From the NCBI RefSeq assembly GCF_013363975.1, contig NZ_JABWGN010000017.1, positions 1-64,000 on the forward strand: a stretch of 64,000 bases of DNA, in the 5' to 3' direction. This document shows positions 15,412 to 24,160 of this stretch, in pieces (the first letter of the stretch is position 1; every line of letters starts with the position of its first letter). The DNA is from Nonomuraea montanisoli (GTDB lineage: Bacteria; Actinomycetota; Actinomycetes; Streptosporangiales; Streptosporangiaceae). Both the position numbers and the translations under genes were made by a program. Below the pieces are notes generated by a model. It was not told where the DNA came from. It searched no databases and saw nothing but the letters and a program-made list of their open reading frames with translations.

Positions 15412-16323
15412 ATGCACGCCGACCAGCTGACGGTGACGCCCGAGACGGTGCGGGCGCTGGTGGAGGAGCAGTTCCCGCAGTGGCGCGGACTGCCCGTCAG
15501 GAGCGTGGCCTCCCAGGGGACGGTCAACGCCATCTTCCGCGTCGGCGACGACCTGGCGGCCCGCTTCCCGCTGCAGCCCGCGAACACCGAGTCGATCCGG
15601 CGCCGGCTGGAGACCGAGGCGGAGGCGGCCCGGGAACTGGCCGGCCGCACGCGGTATCCCACGCCCGAGCCGGTGGCGCTCGGCGAACCCGGGGCGGGCT
15701 ACCCGCTTCCGTGGTCGGTGCAGACGTGGCTGCCCGGTGTCGTGGCGTTCGACGAGGACCCGGGGGAGTCGGTCGCGTTCGCCCACGATCTCGCCGACCT
15801 CATCGGCGACCTGCGCGCGATCGGCACGCGTGGCCGCACCTTCTCCGGCGACGGCCGAGGGGGCGAGCTGCGCACTCACGACGCGTGGGTGGAGACCTGC
15901 CTCGGGCACACCGAGGACCTGCTGCGGGCCGGCCGGCTGCACCTGGACGTGGGCCGGCTTCGCGACCTGTGGGCGAAGCTGCGAAGCCTGCCCCGCGACG
16001 CGGCGGGGGACGTGATGACCCACGGTGACCTGATTCCCGGCAACGTGCTCGTGTCCGCGGGCCGGCTGAGCGGGATCCTCGACGTCGGCGGCTTCGGCCC
16101 GGCCGACCCCGCCCTCGATCTCGTGAGCGCGTGGCACCTGCTGGAGACCGGGCCTCGGCAGGCGCTCCGGGAACGGCTCGGCTGCGACGACGTCGAATGG
16201 GAACGGGGCAAGGCGTGGGCGTTGCAGCAGGCGATGGGGGCGGTCTGGTACTACCTCGACAGCAACCCGGCGATGAGCCGCATGGGCCGGCGCACCCTGG
16301 AACGCATCCTGGCCGACGGGTAG
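15412..16323 (+). CDS. Aminoglycoside phosphotransferase (APH) family protein
   Basis: A 303-residue kinase-fold protein. The catalytic loop is HGDLIPGNVL and the metal-binding motif is DVGGFGPADPALDL, the usual APH/MPH pattern with Asp in both. The N-terminal lobe has IFRVGDDLAARFPL. The start MHADQLTVTPETV at 15412 matches the common form of this family; a GTG two codons earlier (15406) is an alternative. The family includes macrolide and aminoglycoside kinases and many housekeeping small-molecule kinases, so the substrate is open. Confidence 0.82.
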   Translation: MHADQLTVTPETVRALVEEQFPQWRGLPVRSVASQGTVNAIFRVGDDLAARFPLQPANTESIRRRLETEAEAARELAGRTRYPTPEPVALGEPGAGYPLPWSVQTWLPGVVAFDEDPGESVAFAHDLADLIGDLRAIGTRGRTFSGDGRGGELRTHDAWVETCLGHTEDLLRAGRLHLDVGRLRDLWAKLRSLPRDAAGDVMTHGDLIPGNVLVSAGRLSGILDVGGFGPADPALDLVSAWHLLETGPRQALRERLGCDDVEWERGKAWALQQAMGAVWYYLDSNPAMSRMGRRTLERILADG

Positions 16324-16332
16324 CGGCTCGCT

Positions 16333-16689
16333 TCAGAGGAGGCGGTCGTAGGTGCCCTTGCCGGACGTGTCGAACGCCGCGTCACCCCGCCAGCGGGCCG
16401 GCACGTCCGCCATCTCCTCCGGCGTCGAGGAGAAGAACTCGTGCCATCGCCGCTCGTATCCGTGGGGATGGCCGAGGAGATTGTTCAGCGCGTTGTTGAC
16501 CGCGAGGTGTCGCTTGTCGGGGTCGTCCGCGTGCGGCCATGACCTGGCGACCACGGCGAGCTCGTCCCGTGTGAGGCCCATGAGGGTGTGGAACTCCCAG
16601 TCCTCGAAGAACGGGCCGTGAACGGCGGCGTCCAGGCACTCCTGGATGATCTGCAGATCCCGCGCGGACATCGCTCGCATCGCGTCCAT
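16333..16689 (-). CDS. Conserved protein of unknown function
   Basis: A 118-residue soluble, acidic protein. It reads like a genuine actinobacterial protein (SARDLQIIQECLDAAVHGPF, FEDWEFHTLMGLTRDELAVV, AVNNALNNLLGHPHGYE), with regular helices and Trp/His spacing, and I have seen similar unnamed proteins. No catalytic motif or membrane span is visible. Three close in-frame ATGs (16689, 16680, 16671) compete as starts; the last gives MSARDLQII. It converges on the APH-like gene with a 9-bp gap. Confidence 0.65.
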   Translation of the reverse strand: MDAMRAMSARDLQIIQECLDAAVHGPFFEDWEFHTLMGLTRDELAVVARSWPHADDPDKRHLAVNNALNNLLGHPHGYERRWHEFFSSTPEEMADVPARWRGDAAFDTSGKGTYDRLL

Positions 16690-16735
16690 GGATGATCACG
16701 CCAGAGGTCCGTCGGACGCATGTGAAGATGAGCGC

Positions 16736-17101
16736 ATGATCGGGACGATTCGCGGGAGCAGGCCCACGTCACGCAGAGCCGCGTACTGGGTCGCCGGGCT
16801 CTCGGCCGCCATCCTCCTCGTGGCCCTGATCTGGGGCGAGGAGCTGCGCTTCCTCCACTCGTCGGCGAACATGGCGGCGGTCGCCCGCACGCTGCGGGAC
16901 GGCGTCGAGCTCAGGGACCAGAGCATCGGGAGCCTCTCGTTCGCGTTCGTCCGCCGGGAGAGCGACCAGGTCTACTTCTACCGGGGCAAGACCGGCGGAG
17001 GGGACGGCTACGGCTACATCTGGAGCCCCGCGCGCCGGCCGAGCGACGTCCGGCACCTGATGGGGCCCTGGTACGGGTTCCGGGACGACGCGCACCAGTG
17101 A
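16736..17101 (+). CDS. Small single-span membrane protein, unknown function
   Basis: A 121-residue protein with a basic N-terminus, one hydrophobic span near residues 15-34 (AAYWVAGLSAAILLVALIWG) and a soluble tail containing SFAFVRRESDQVYFYRGKTG and a Gly/Tyr-rich patch. The pattern is a type II membrane protein with an outside domain. I recognise no family. GAAGATGAGCGC precedes the ATG at 16736. An upstream in-frame ATG at 16646 would overlap the divergent gene. Confidence 0.55.
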   Translation: MIGTIRGSRPTSRRAAYWVAGLSAAILLVALIWGEELRFLHSSANMAAVARTLRDGVELRDQSIGSLSFAFVRRESDQVYFYRGKTGGGDGYGYIWSPARRPSDVRHLMGPWYGFRDDAHQ

Positions 17102-17102
17102 G

Positions 17103-17285
17103 GTGGGACGCGGCTCCGGCGGCCAGTTGCACGGGGCGGTGCTGCCTCCGCAGATGACCGTGTTCGGTGACGACGCCTGTCCGGGGCCGTGGAGGAAGGC
17201 GGCGGCTGTGATGCAGAGCATCCTGATCGGGCACCCACTGGTGGACGGCAACAAGCGGCTCGCCTGGACGGTCGCCGTCGCCTTC
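17103..17285 (+). pseudogene. Remnant of a Doc/Fic-type toxin gene
   Basis: The translated frame contains PQMTVFGDDACPGPW, QSILIGHPLVDGNKRLAW and TVAVAF, which match the central part of actinobacterial Doc (death-on-curing) proteins, including an intact HPxxxGNKR Fic motif. Roughly the first 40 residues and everything after TVAVAF are missing; similarity stops at 17285, the exact base where an opposite-strand ORF ends. No Phd antitoxin gene is visible. The fragment is therefore a broken toxin gene. Confidence 0.65.
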
Positions 17286-17503
17286 TACGGAGCTTCGTCG
17301 CCGAGCAAGTCGTCAAGGAACTCTGCGAGGATGATGTTCGCGCGGTCCTTCGCTTCATCTGCGCCAGGGGCGTCTTCTTCTCGATAGAGGAGGCCTTTTT
17401 CGTCGGGCAGGTGGGGGCGCAGCGCGAAGATTCTGTGCGCTTTCTCGACCACCGAGAAAGCCTTGGTCTGTGCAACAAACCCGTATCCGTTCCTTGGACG
17501 CAT
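17285..17503 (-). CDS. Hypothetical protein, 72 residues
   Basis: The frame encodes a charged, protein-like sequence (MRPRNGYGFVAQTKAFSVVE, HLPDEKGLLYREEDAPG, DRANIILAEFLDDLLGD) with more natural composition than the competing frames. Local GC is lower than in the surroundings. No Shine-Dalgarno is clear and I recognise no family. It abuts the Doc remnant, suggesting replacement of the toxin C-terminus by foreign DNA. Confidence 0.4.
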   Translation of the reverse strand: MRPRNGYGFVAQTKAFSVVEKAHRIFALRPHLPDEKGLLYREEDAPGADEAKDRANIILAEFLDDLLGDEAP

Positions 17504-17565
17504 GTCAAAATCGAGCAGGGGCGACGGGGCCGAACAGTGCGACGAAGGGGCGAGCGACGTTGAGC

Positions 17566-17973
17566 GTGAGCGGCCAGGATCAACGGCAGAGCATCCAAGA
17601 GCGCATCACCGATCGACTGGGCGCGCAGGGCTGGTTTCGCGAGGCCGCCGCGGAGAAGTTCGATTGGCCTGACTTTGCGTTCGACAACGGACGGGCGCGC
17701 ATGGAGTTCTTCTACTCCGCGGCCGACGACTGGGTGCGCCTAGGGATTCTCACTGACAGCCAGGAAGGCTACCTGCAGGTCCGCTTCGGAGAGCATCTCG
17801 AAGCGCTCCTCGACGCGGTGATCGCAGTGCAGCAAGAGCTGGCCCCTGACTGCTGGGATGCGTTCATTGAAATCTTGCTCGCCGTCCCGCTCGAGGTGTA
17901 CGCGATCACCGGCGAGGACGAGAGCGATCTGGTTAAGCTGCACAGCAGTGGGTCATTTCGTGCAATGGGTTGA
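17566..17973 (+). CDS. Hypothetical protein, about 135 residues
   Basis: A soluble acidic protein (QSIQERITDRLGAQGWFREA, GRARMEFFYSAADDWVRLGI, ELAPDCWDAFIEILLAVPLE) that looks like an immunity or small accessory protein but matches no family I can name. A GTG at 17566 and a TTG at 17560 are both possible starts; the frame is open upstream to 17470. Third-position GC is lower than in neighbouring genes, consistent with acquisition along with the Doc fragment. Confidence 0.5.
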   Translation: MSGQDQRQSIQERITDRLGAQGWFREAAAEKFDWPDFAFDNGRARMEFFYSAADDWVRLGILTDSQEGYLQVRFGEHLEALLDAVIAVQQELAPDCWDAFIEILLAVPLEVYAITGEDESDLVKLHSSGSFRAMG

Positions 17974-18291
17974 TTACTGGTGGAGACGGTGGTCCGGTTG
18001 GTCGCGGCTGCGTGGCCTACGGATGAGATCTTGGCAGTATCCTCCGGGTGACGAGTTCTCCTGTGGCATCAGGGTGATCTCTCCTGCCCTGGAACAGGTC
18101 GCCGAGGACCGGGGGTGTGGGGGCCGGTAGGCCCCCACACAGGGGCGCAGCCCCCGGCAGGGCGTCCGAGCGGAGCGAGGGCCATGCCCTTGGCGGGGGT
18201 CGAAGGGGGCGGGAGCCCCCTGGGAGGCGCTGCCCGAGCGCCGCTCCGCGCGAAGCGCGCCCCCCGTGAGGACCTTGCTTTTCCGTAAGCG
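17974..18291. other. Non-coding, very GC-rich stretch with short inverted repeats
   Basis: No gene is seen. From about 18110 the sequence is a run of short G- and C-rich inverted repeats (for example GGGGGTCG-AAGGGGGCGGGAGCCCCC and CGCGAAGCGCG) of the kind found between genes in this group of actinomycetes. It separates the lower-GC patch from the next operon and may act as a terminator for the minus-strand oxidoreductase gene. Confidence 0.4.
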
Positions 18292-19509
18292 TCAGCCGAG
18301 GCTGACGATCTCGCCGTTCAGGCGTGATCTCTCCGCCGCCCAGGCGATCAGATGGCTGTGCAGGCTCTCGCTCGGGGAGGAGAGGATGGAGGCGCGGTCG
18401 CGGGTGCGGACCGCGGTGACGAACGCGTCGACCAGGCCCGCGTCGCCGCCGCCGTGGCCGCCGCCGGCCGTGGCGTCTCCCGGGGGACGCGTGTCGACGG
18501 TCTCCGAGCGGCCCGTGAGGAAGTCGTGGACGGTCAGGCGCTCGCCGTCGCCGTCGATCGAGCCGCGGGTGCCGAAGATCCGCGTCTGGCGGTGGACGGC
18601 GGGGGTGAAGCCGGTCATCGTGAACACGGCGGTGGCGCCGCCCTCGAACTCCATGTTCACCACCTGGTGGTCGACCACGTCGTTGTCGCAGTCGTACACG
18701 CACCTGCCGTACGGGCCGGTGCGCAGCGCGTCGAGGACGCCGGCCTCGGAGACGTCGTCGGTGAGCACCGACAGCGGCCACTCGTCGCGGCCGGCCAGCG
18801 GCAGGTAGATGCGTCTGGCGGAGTACGGGCAGCTCTCCTCGACCGCGCAGTCGAGGCAGCGGGCGGCCGCGCCGGCGGGCCGGTTCTCCGGCCGGAAGTG
18901 GTGCAGCCCGCCGAACGACGACACCCGCGTGACGTTCCTGCCGGTGAGGTGGAGCAGCCAGTCGAGGTCGTGGCACGACTTGGCGAGCAGCATGAACGAC
19001 GACTCGTCGGCGCGCCGCCAGTTGCCGCGCACGTAGGAGTGGGCCTGGTGCCACCAGCCGACCGGCTCCAGGTGCTGCACGCTGACGATCTCGCCGATCC
19101 GCCCGGCGTCGAGCATCGCCTTGAGCGCCCGGGTGTAGGGGGTGTAGCGCATGACGTGGCAGACCGCGAAGATCGCGCCGGAGCCGTCGGCGGCGGCCAC
19201 GATGCGCCGGCAGTCCTCCTCGGAGACCGCCATGGGCTTCTCCAGCAGGACGTCGTAGCCGAGCTCGGCGAAGCGCACGGCCGGCTCGACGTGGTCCCGG
19301 TCCTGCGTCGCGATGATCACCGCGTCCGCCTGCCGGGGGAGCGCCGCCAGCTCGCGCCAGTCGCCGTACGGCACCGCGCCGGGGAACCGGTCGCGGCGGC
19401 CGGGGACCGGGTCGGCCACCGCCACCACCCGTGCCTGGCCGGTCCCCACGGCGTGCCTCGCGTACGAGGTGCCGCGCGAACCCGCTCCGACGACGGCCAG
19501 CGTCACCAT
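18292..19509 (-). CDS. Gfo/Idh/MocA-family oxidoreductase
   Basis: A 405-residue NAD(P)-dependent sugar-type dehydrogenase. The Rossmann start is VTLAVVGAGSRGTSYARHAV, followed by the family word LLEKPMAVSEEDC (EKP catalytic Lys) and a C-terminal alpha/beta domain. A cysteine group (CLDCAVEESCPYSARR) in the middle is seen in some family members and may bind metal. The ATG at 19507-19509 with GGAGG upstream is chosen although the frame is open far beyond. Divergent from a ROK regulator, which suggests a sugar or sugar-acid substrate. Confidence 0.88.
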   Translation of the reverse strand: MVTLAVVGAGSRGTSYARHAVGTGQARVVAVADPVPGRRDRFPGAVPYGDWRELAALPRQADAVIIATQDRDHVEPAVRFAELGYDVLLEKPMAVSEEDCRRIVAAADGSGAIFAVCHVMRYTPYTRALKAMLDAGRIGEIVSVQHLEPVGWWHQAHSYVRGNWRRADESSFMLLAKSCHDLDWLLHLTGRNVTRVSSFGGLHHFRPENRPAGAAARCLDCAVEESCPYSARRIYLPLAGRDEWPLSVLTDDVSEAGVLDALRTGPYGRCVYDCDNDVVDHQVVNMEFEGGATAVFTMTGFTPAVHRQTRIFGTRGSIDGDGERLTVHDFLTGRSETVDTRPPGDATAGGGHGGGDAGLVDAFVTAVRTRDRASILSSPSESLHSHLIAWAAERSRLNGEIVSLG

Positions 19510-19608
19510 CGCGCCTCCACTTATGTAACCAACTGCCGTATGTCGGCCGATGTTAGGATCCTGGCTGGTGGACGTCAACAGCGGAGTTATGAGGAGAGGT
19601 CTCGTAAG

Positions 19609-20706
19609 GTGACCGAGCTGCGGCCGGGAGACGCTTCGCTGCTGCGCAAGGTCAACACCCAGGTCACCCTGCGCGCGTTGCGTCGCGAGGGTGTCGCCAC
19701 CCTGACCCGGCTGGGCCGGATCACCGGCCTGTCCCGGCAGACGGTCGAGGCGGTGCTCGACGAGCTGGGCGGCCGGGGTTGGGTGCGCGAGGTGCCGCCC
19801 GACGAGGGCGTCATGGGCCGGCCGGCCCGCCGGTTCGGCTTCCGCGCCGACGCCGGGCACGTGGTGGGCGTGGACGTCGGCGGCGACCGGATCCTGGCCT
19901 GCCTGGCCGACCTCAACGGCGACGTGGTCGCCTGGGAACGGGCCGGGGTTCCCGACGACGCCCCGGCCCCGGAGCGGCTGGAGGCGGCCCGCCGTACGAG
20001 CCTGGCCTGCGTCGACGCCGCGGGCGTGCCGCGGACCCGGGTGCTGACCGTGGCGGCCGGCACCTCCGGCATCGTGGACCGCACGGGGCGGGTCTCGCTG
20101 TCGACGGTGCTGCCCGGGTGGACCGGCGTGGACCTCGCGGGACTGGCGGGGCGGTGGTTCGGCTGCACGGGGCTGGCGGCCAACGACGCCAACCTGGCCG
20201 CCCTGGCCGAGCACTGGCGGGGCAGCGCCCAGCACGCCTCCGACGTGGTGTACGTGCTGGCCGGGCACCGGCTCGGCGCCGGCATCCTCATCGGCGGGAG
20301 GCTGCACGCGGGCCGTTCGGGCGCCGCCGGGGAGATCGGCGCGCTGCGCCAGGTCGGCTGGGACGACGCGGCGCGCGAGCTGGTCAAGGAGGCGGGCGCC
20401 GAGGAGGTGTTCGCCGCGGCGGGCGCCGGCGACCCGGAGGCGCTGCGCCGCGTCGACCACTACGCCGAGGGGCTGGCGATCGGCGCCTCGGCGCTCGTGC
20501 TGACCGTCGACCCCGACCTGCTGGTGATCGGCGGCGGCAAGGCGCGGGCGGGCGAGGTGCTGCTCGCGCCGCTCCGCCGCCACCTGGCCGAGCTGTGCCT
20601 GCGGGCGCCGGAGGTGGTCACCTCCACCTTCGGCGAGGAGAGCGTGGCGCTCGGCGCCGTACGCCTGGCCCTCGACCACGTCGAACGCGAGGTCCTGAAC
20701 CTCTAA
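19609..20706 (+). CDS. ROK-family transcriptional regulator
   Basis: A 365-residue NagC/XylR-like protein. A winged HTH (TLTRLGRITGLSRQTVEAVL) is followed by an actin-like ROK domain with VVGVDVGGDRILACLADLNG, ANDANLAALAEHWRG and LDPDLLVIGGG-like VDPDLLVIGGG. The ROK zinc motif CxCGxxGCxE is absent; the equivalent place reads GRSGAAGEIGALRQ, so sugar binding or kinase activity may be altered. GTG at 19609 with GAGGAGAGG (19591-19599) fixes the start. By divergence it probably controls the Gfo/Idh/MocA gene. Confidence 0.85.
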   Translation: MTELRPGDASLLRKVNTQVTLRALRREGVATLTRLGRITGLSRQTVEAVLDELGGRGWVREVPPDEGVMGRPARRFGFRADAGHVVGVDVGGDRILACLADLNGDVVAWERAGVPDDAPAPERLEAARRTSLACVDAAGVPRTRVLTVAAGTSGIVDRTGRVSLSTVLPGWTGVDLAGLAGRWFGCTGLAANDANLAALAEHWRGSAQHASDVVYVLAGHRLGAGILIGGRLHAGRSGAAGEIGALRQVGWDDAARELVKEAGAEEVFAAAGAGDPEALRRVDHYAEGLAIGASALVLTVDPDLLVIGGGKARAGEVLLAPLRRHLAELCLRAPEVVTSTFGEESVALGAVRLALDHVEREVLNL

Positions 20707-20730
20707 GGGCCTGGCCCCCTGGTCCGGGCG

Positions 20731-21252
20731 TCAGATGGCTCGGGCGGCGCGCAGCAGCTCGGCCCTCACCAGCTCCTCCGGCAGGTCGGTCGTGTGCACC
20801 ACGGCCCACTGCAACGCCCCCAGCACCGCCCAGCCGCGCACCTGCGCCACGGCGTCCGGCTCCGGCCCCACCAGCCGGGCCAGCAGCTCGTCGCGGAACG
20901 TCCTGATGGCCTCGCCCGTCGATCCCGGCGGGGCGTCGTCGGCCCCGCCGACGTCCTCCATGATCAGGCGCAGCACGGTGCGGTGCCGGACGACGAAGGC
21001 GACCAGCGCCTCCAGGAGCGCGTCGCGGTCGGCGAACTCGGCGCCGAGCAGCGTGATCATGTCGTCGGCGCAGGGTGCGAGCAGCTCGGCCGCCAGCCGG
21101 TCCTTGGGGTGGAAGTGGTAGGCGACGGCGGTCTTGGTCAGGCCGACGGCCGTCGCGATGTCGGCCAGGGACGTCCCCGCGTAGCCGCGCTCGGCGAACA
21201 GCCGGCGGGCGGCGGCGAGGATCCTGCTGCGGGTGTCGTCGGCTGTGGTCAT
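20731..21252 (-). CDS. TetR-family repressor next to the MMPL exporter
   Basis: A 173-residue TetR protein with N-terminal HTH (RILAAARRLFAERGYAGTSL, GLTKTAVAYHFHPKD). The short C-terminal domain (about 120 residues) resembles TetR proteins that watch over membrane exporters. It is divergent from the MMPL gene across a near-perfect palindrome at 21308-21325 and most likely represses it. Confidence 0.88.
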   Translation of the reverse strand: MTTADDTRSRILAAARRLFAERGYAGTSLADIATAVGLTKTAVAYHFHPKDRLAAELLAPCADDMITLLGAEFADRDALLEALVAFVVRHRTVLRLIMEDVGGADDAPPGSTGEAIRTFRDELLARLVGPEPDAVAQVRGWAVLGALQWAVVHTTDLPEELVRAELLRAARAI

Positions 21253-21307
21253 CGTCTCATTTCCGTGCTCGCCTCAGCCTTCGGGGATATCTCGATCTAT
21301 CGTAGGC

Positions 21308-21325
21308 CCTGTACGACCGTACAGG
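21308..21325. promoter_or_regulatory. TetR operator upstream of the MMPL gene
   Basis: CCTGTACG-AC-CGTACAGG: two perfect 8-bp arms around a 2-bp centre, lying 26 bp before the MMPL start codon. It is the natural site for the TetR protein encoded at 20731-21252. Confidence 0.75.
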
Positions 21326-21350
21326 ACGGCCGTCGAGGAGGGGGCCTGCG

Positions 21351-23603
21351 ATGACGCGGTTCTTGGGACGGCTGGGCGCCTGGTGCGCCCGGCACGGGTT
21401 GGTGGTACTGACCTTATGGGTGGTCGCGGCGGCCGGCCTGATGGGCGCCAGCCTCGTGCTCGGCAGTCCCGTCAGCAACGACGCGACGATCCCCGGCACG
21501 GACGCGCAACGCGCCCACGACCTGATGCGCTCGGGCTTCGGCCCCGGCTACGAGACGGGCGGCACCGTGCAGCTCGTCCTCTACGCGCCTCAGGGGCAGC
21601 TCATCGACAAGGCCCGCAAGGAGGCCGTCGAACGGGCGATCACCGACATCCGCGCGGTCCCGCACGTGAAGCAGGTCGACACGCCGTTCCGCCGCGGCGG
21701 CATCGCCTCCAACCTGCAGATCGGCCTCATCACCGTCCGGATGGAGGGCCACGACCCCGCCAAGCCCGCCGAGGCCGCCCAGGCCGTCTCGCGCGCCGCG
21801 CAGCCGGCCCGGGCCGCCGGTCTGGAGGTCGTCGCCGCCGACAGCTCCACCCCGGCCGACAAGGAGATCAAGACCGGGCCGAGCGAGATCATCGGCGTGG
21901 CGTGCGCGCTGCTGGTGCTCGTCCTCGCGTTCGGCACGCTGACGGCGGCGCTGGTGCCGATCTTCACCGCGCTGGTCAGCGTGGCCGCCGGGCTGGGCGT
22001 CATCGGCCTGCTCGGCCACGTCGCGGACGTGCCGAAGCAGGCGGGCATCATGGCCACGATGATCGGGCTCGGCGTGGGCATCGACTACGCGCTGTTCCTG
22101 CTGTCGCGGCACCGCAAGCTGCTGGCCGACGGCGTGCCCGTCCAGGAGTCGGTGCGCCGCACGGTGGCGAGCTCGGGCGGGGCCGTGGTGTTCGCGGGCG
22201 GCACGGTCATCGTCGCGCTGAGCGCGCTCGTGCTCGGCGGCTTCCCGCTGCTGCGGACGCTGGGCCTGGTCACCGGCGTCTCGGTGGTCACCGCCGTGCT
22301 CACCTCCGTCACGCTGGTCCCGGCCCTGCTCGGGTTGCTCGGCCATCGCGTGAACGCGCTCAGGCTGCCCTTCCTCGGCCGGCGCCGAGGCGGCGACTCC
22401 TCCGGCTGGGCCGGGCTCGGCGCGTGGGTGGCCCGCCGTCCGTGGCGGGTGCTGATCGGCAGCGTCGTCGTGCTGGCCGCGATCACCGCGCCCGCGCTGG
22501 CGCTCAAGCTCGGGCCGCTCGACGACGGGTACGCCGCGCAGGGCTCCGAGCCGCGCCGCGCGTACGAGCTGATGGCCTCCGGCTTCGGCCCCGGCGTCAA
22601 CGGGCCGCTGCTGGTCGTCGCCGAGCTCGACGAGAAGGCGGCCGGCGCCCAGGCGCCCGTGGTGAAGCGGCTCAGCGACGCGATCGAGCACGTGGACGGC
22701 GTCGCGCACGTCGCGCCCGCCAAGGTCGGCGACACGGGCCGGACGGTGATGATCCAGGCGATCCCCGACTACGCGCCCAGCGACAGCCGCTCCGCCGACG
22801 TCGTGCACGACGTCCGCGCCCTGTCGGTCCCCGGGGCGAAGCTGCACGTCGGCGGCAAGGTCGCCGCGCTGACGGACGCCGGTGACCGCATGGCCGAGCG
22901 GACCCCGCTGGTCATCGGCGTGGTCGTGCTGCTCAGCGCGCTCCTGCTGCTGCTGGCCTTCCGCGCCCCGGTCGTCGCGCTGAAGGCCGCGGTCATGAAC
23001 CTCATCTCGCTCGGCGCCGCGTTCGGCACGCTCGCGATGGTCTTCTCCGTCGGGCTCGGCAGCCGGCTCGTCGGCATGGACCCGCCGCTGGAGGCGTCCT
23101 CGCTCCAGACGTTCTTCTTCACGGTGCCGATCGAGAGCTACGTGCCGCTCATGCTGTTCGCGGTGCTGTTCGGGCTGTCGATGGACTACGAGGTGTTCCT
23201 GCTGACGGCCGTGCGGCAGGCGTACCTGCGGCACCGGGACAACACCCGCGCGGTCGCCGAGGGGCTGGGCTCGACCGGCCGGGTGATCACCTCGGCGGCG
23301 CTCATCATGGTGTCGGTGTTCGTGGCGTTCATCGCCTATCCGGATCCCATGGTCAAGACGTTCGGCGTGGGCCTGGCGGCGGCCATCGCCGTGGACGCCA
23401 CGATCATCCGGGGCTTCCTCGTGCCGGCCACGATGGTGCTGCTGGGCCGGGCGAACTGGTGGTGCCCGCGCTGGCTGGACCGGCTGCTGCCCAACCTGTC
23501 GGTCGAAGGGCACGAGGAGGACGACCACGAGGTCCGTCCCGGCGGCGACGCCGGTCACGGGCAGCGCGAGGACCTGCCCGAGCCCGTGGGCGCCCGGGGC
23601 TGA
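21351..23603 (+). CDS. MMPL/RND-family membrane exporter
   Basis: A 750-residue exporter with the duplicated MMPL architecture: an N-terminal span, a periplasmic-type loop, a 5-6 span bundle (including MIGLGVGIDYALFLLSRHR), then a second span, loop and bundle (FGLSMDYEVFLLTAVR). The Asp-Tyr pairs in the GxDY words of both halves match the proton-relay residues of MmpL3-type carriers. Such proteins export lipids, glycolipids or drugs. GAGGAGGGGG precedes the ATG. Repressed, I infer, by the divergent TetR protein. Ligand unknown. Confidence 0.9.
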   Translation: MTRFLGRLGAWCARHGLVVLTLWVVAAAGLMGASLVLGSPVSNDATIPGTDAQRAHDLMRSGFGPGYETGGTVQLVLYAPQGQLIDKARKEAVERAITDIRAVPHVKQVDTPFRRGGIASNLQIGLITVRMEGHDPAKPAEAAQAVSRAAQPARAAGLEVVAADSSTPADKEIKTGPSEIIGVACALLVLVLAFGTLTAALVPIFTALVSVAAGLGVIGLLGHVADVPKQAGIMATMIGLGVGIDYALFLLSRHRKLLADGVPVQESVRRTVASSGGAVVFAGGTVIVALSALVLGGFPLLRTLGLVTGVSVVTAVLTSVTLVPALLGLLGHRVNALRLPFLGRRRGGDSSGWAGLGAWVARRPWRVLIGSVVVLAAITAPALALKLGPLDDGYAAQGSEPRRAYELMASGFGPGVNGPLLVVAELDEKAAGAQAPVVKRLSDAIEHVDGVAHVAPAKVGDTGRTVMIQAIPDYAPSDSRSADVVHDVRALSVPGAKLHVGGKVAALTDAGDRMAERTPLVIGVVVLLSALLLLLAFRAPVVALKAAVMNLISLGAAFGTLAMVFSVGLGSRLVGMDPPLEASSLQTFFFTVPIESYVPLMLFAVLFGLSMDYEVFLLTAVRQAYLRHRDNTRAVAEGLGSTGRVITSAALIMVSVFVAFIAYPDPMVKTFGVGLAAAIAVDATIIRGFLVPATMVLLGRANWWCPRWLDRLLPNLSVEGHEEDDHEVRPGGDAGHGQREDLPEPVGARG

Positions 23604-23625
23604 GCCCGGCTTCGCCTCCGCAGGG

Positions 23626-23663
23626 GAAGGACCCCGTACCGCCCAGGCGGTGCGGGGTCCTTC
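23626..23663. terminator. Bidirectional terminator between MMPL and small secreted protein genes
   Basis: AAGGACCCCGTACCGCC and its near-perfect complement GGCGGTGCGGGGTCCTT form a roughly 17-bp stem with a 2-4 base loop, between two convergent genes. The A- and T-flanks let it work in both directions. Confidence 0.85.
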
Positions 23664-23693
23664 GTCCATCGGGGAAGGTGTCCAGGTCGCCGG

Positions 23694-24029
23694 TTACGGC
23701 TTCTTCGGCGGCGTGCAGCTGTGGAAGCCGTTGATGTAACCGTTGCGGTAGCCCATGCTGAACGGGTCCGAGCCGGTGAAGTTGAGGTCGAACGGCGTGC
23801 CGGCCTTGCAGTCGAACCGGCCGTCGGAGAAGCCCTTGCTGTAGCCCTTGTTGTAGCGCTTCTTGCCGGGCGGCTTGACGGCGACGGTGGTCACGGTGGT
23901 GGCCGTCCGGACGACCGGGGCCTTGGCGGTGCCCGCGGAGGCGGACGCGGGAGAGGCCGCGGCCGGGCCGAACGCGAGCGCGCCGAGGAGTGCCGGAGCG
24001 GCCAGCATCATCACTCGCCTGGTACGCAT
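23694..24029 (-). CDS. Small secreted protein with Gly-Tyr spaced repeats
   Basis: A 111-residue protein. A signal peptide is clear (MRTRRVMMLAAPALLGALAF then ASPASASAG). The mature part is basic and has two copies of a GYxxGFxxG-type spacing (NKGYSKGFSDG and MGYRNGYINGFHSC), with two cysteines that could pair. AAGGAGACAGG precedes the ATG. I know of no function; similar short surface proteins occur in actinomycetes. Confidence 0.75.
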   Translation of the reverse strand: MRTRRVMMLAAPALLGALAFGPAAASPASASAGTAKAPVVRTATTVTTVAVKPPGKKRYNKGYSKGFSDGRFDCKAGTPFDLNFTGSDPFSMGYRNGYINGFHSCTPPKKP

Positions 24030-24160
24030 TCCTGTCTCCTTGATCCCGCCGGCCCGCGGTGACGACCACCTGCGGGTGTTCCGGCGCTCACCAGAAAGCA
24101 TGGCCGGGTTCCAGTCACCGCTCCGTGATGCCGGCGTGACGGCGGCATCACCGGCGTCGT

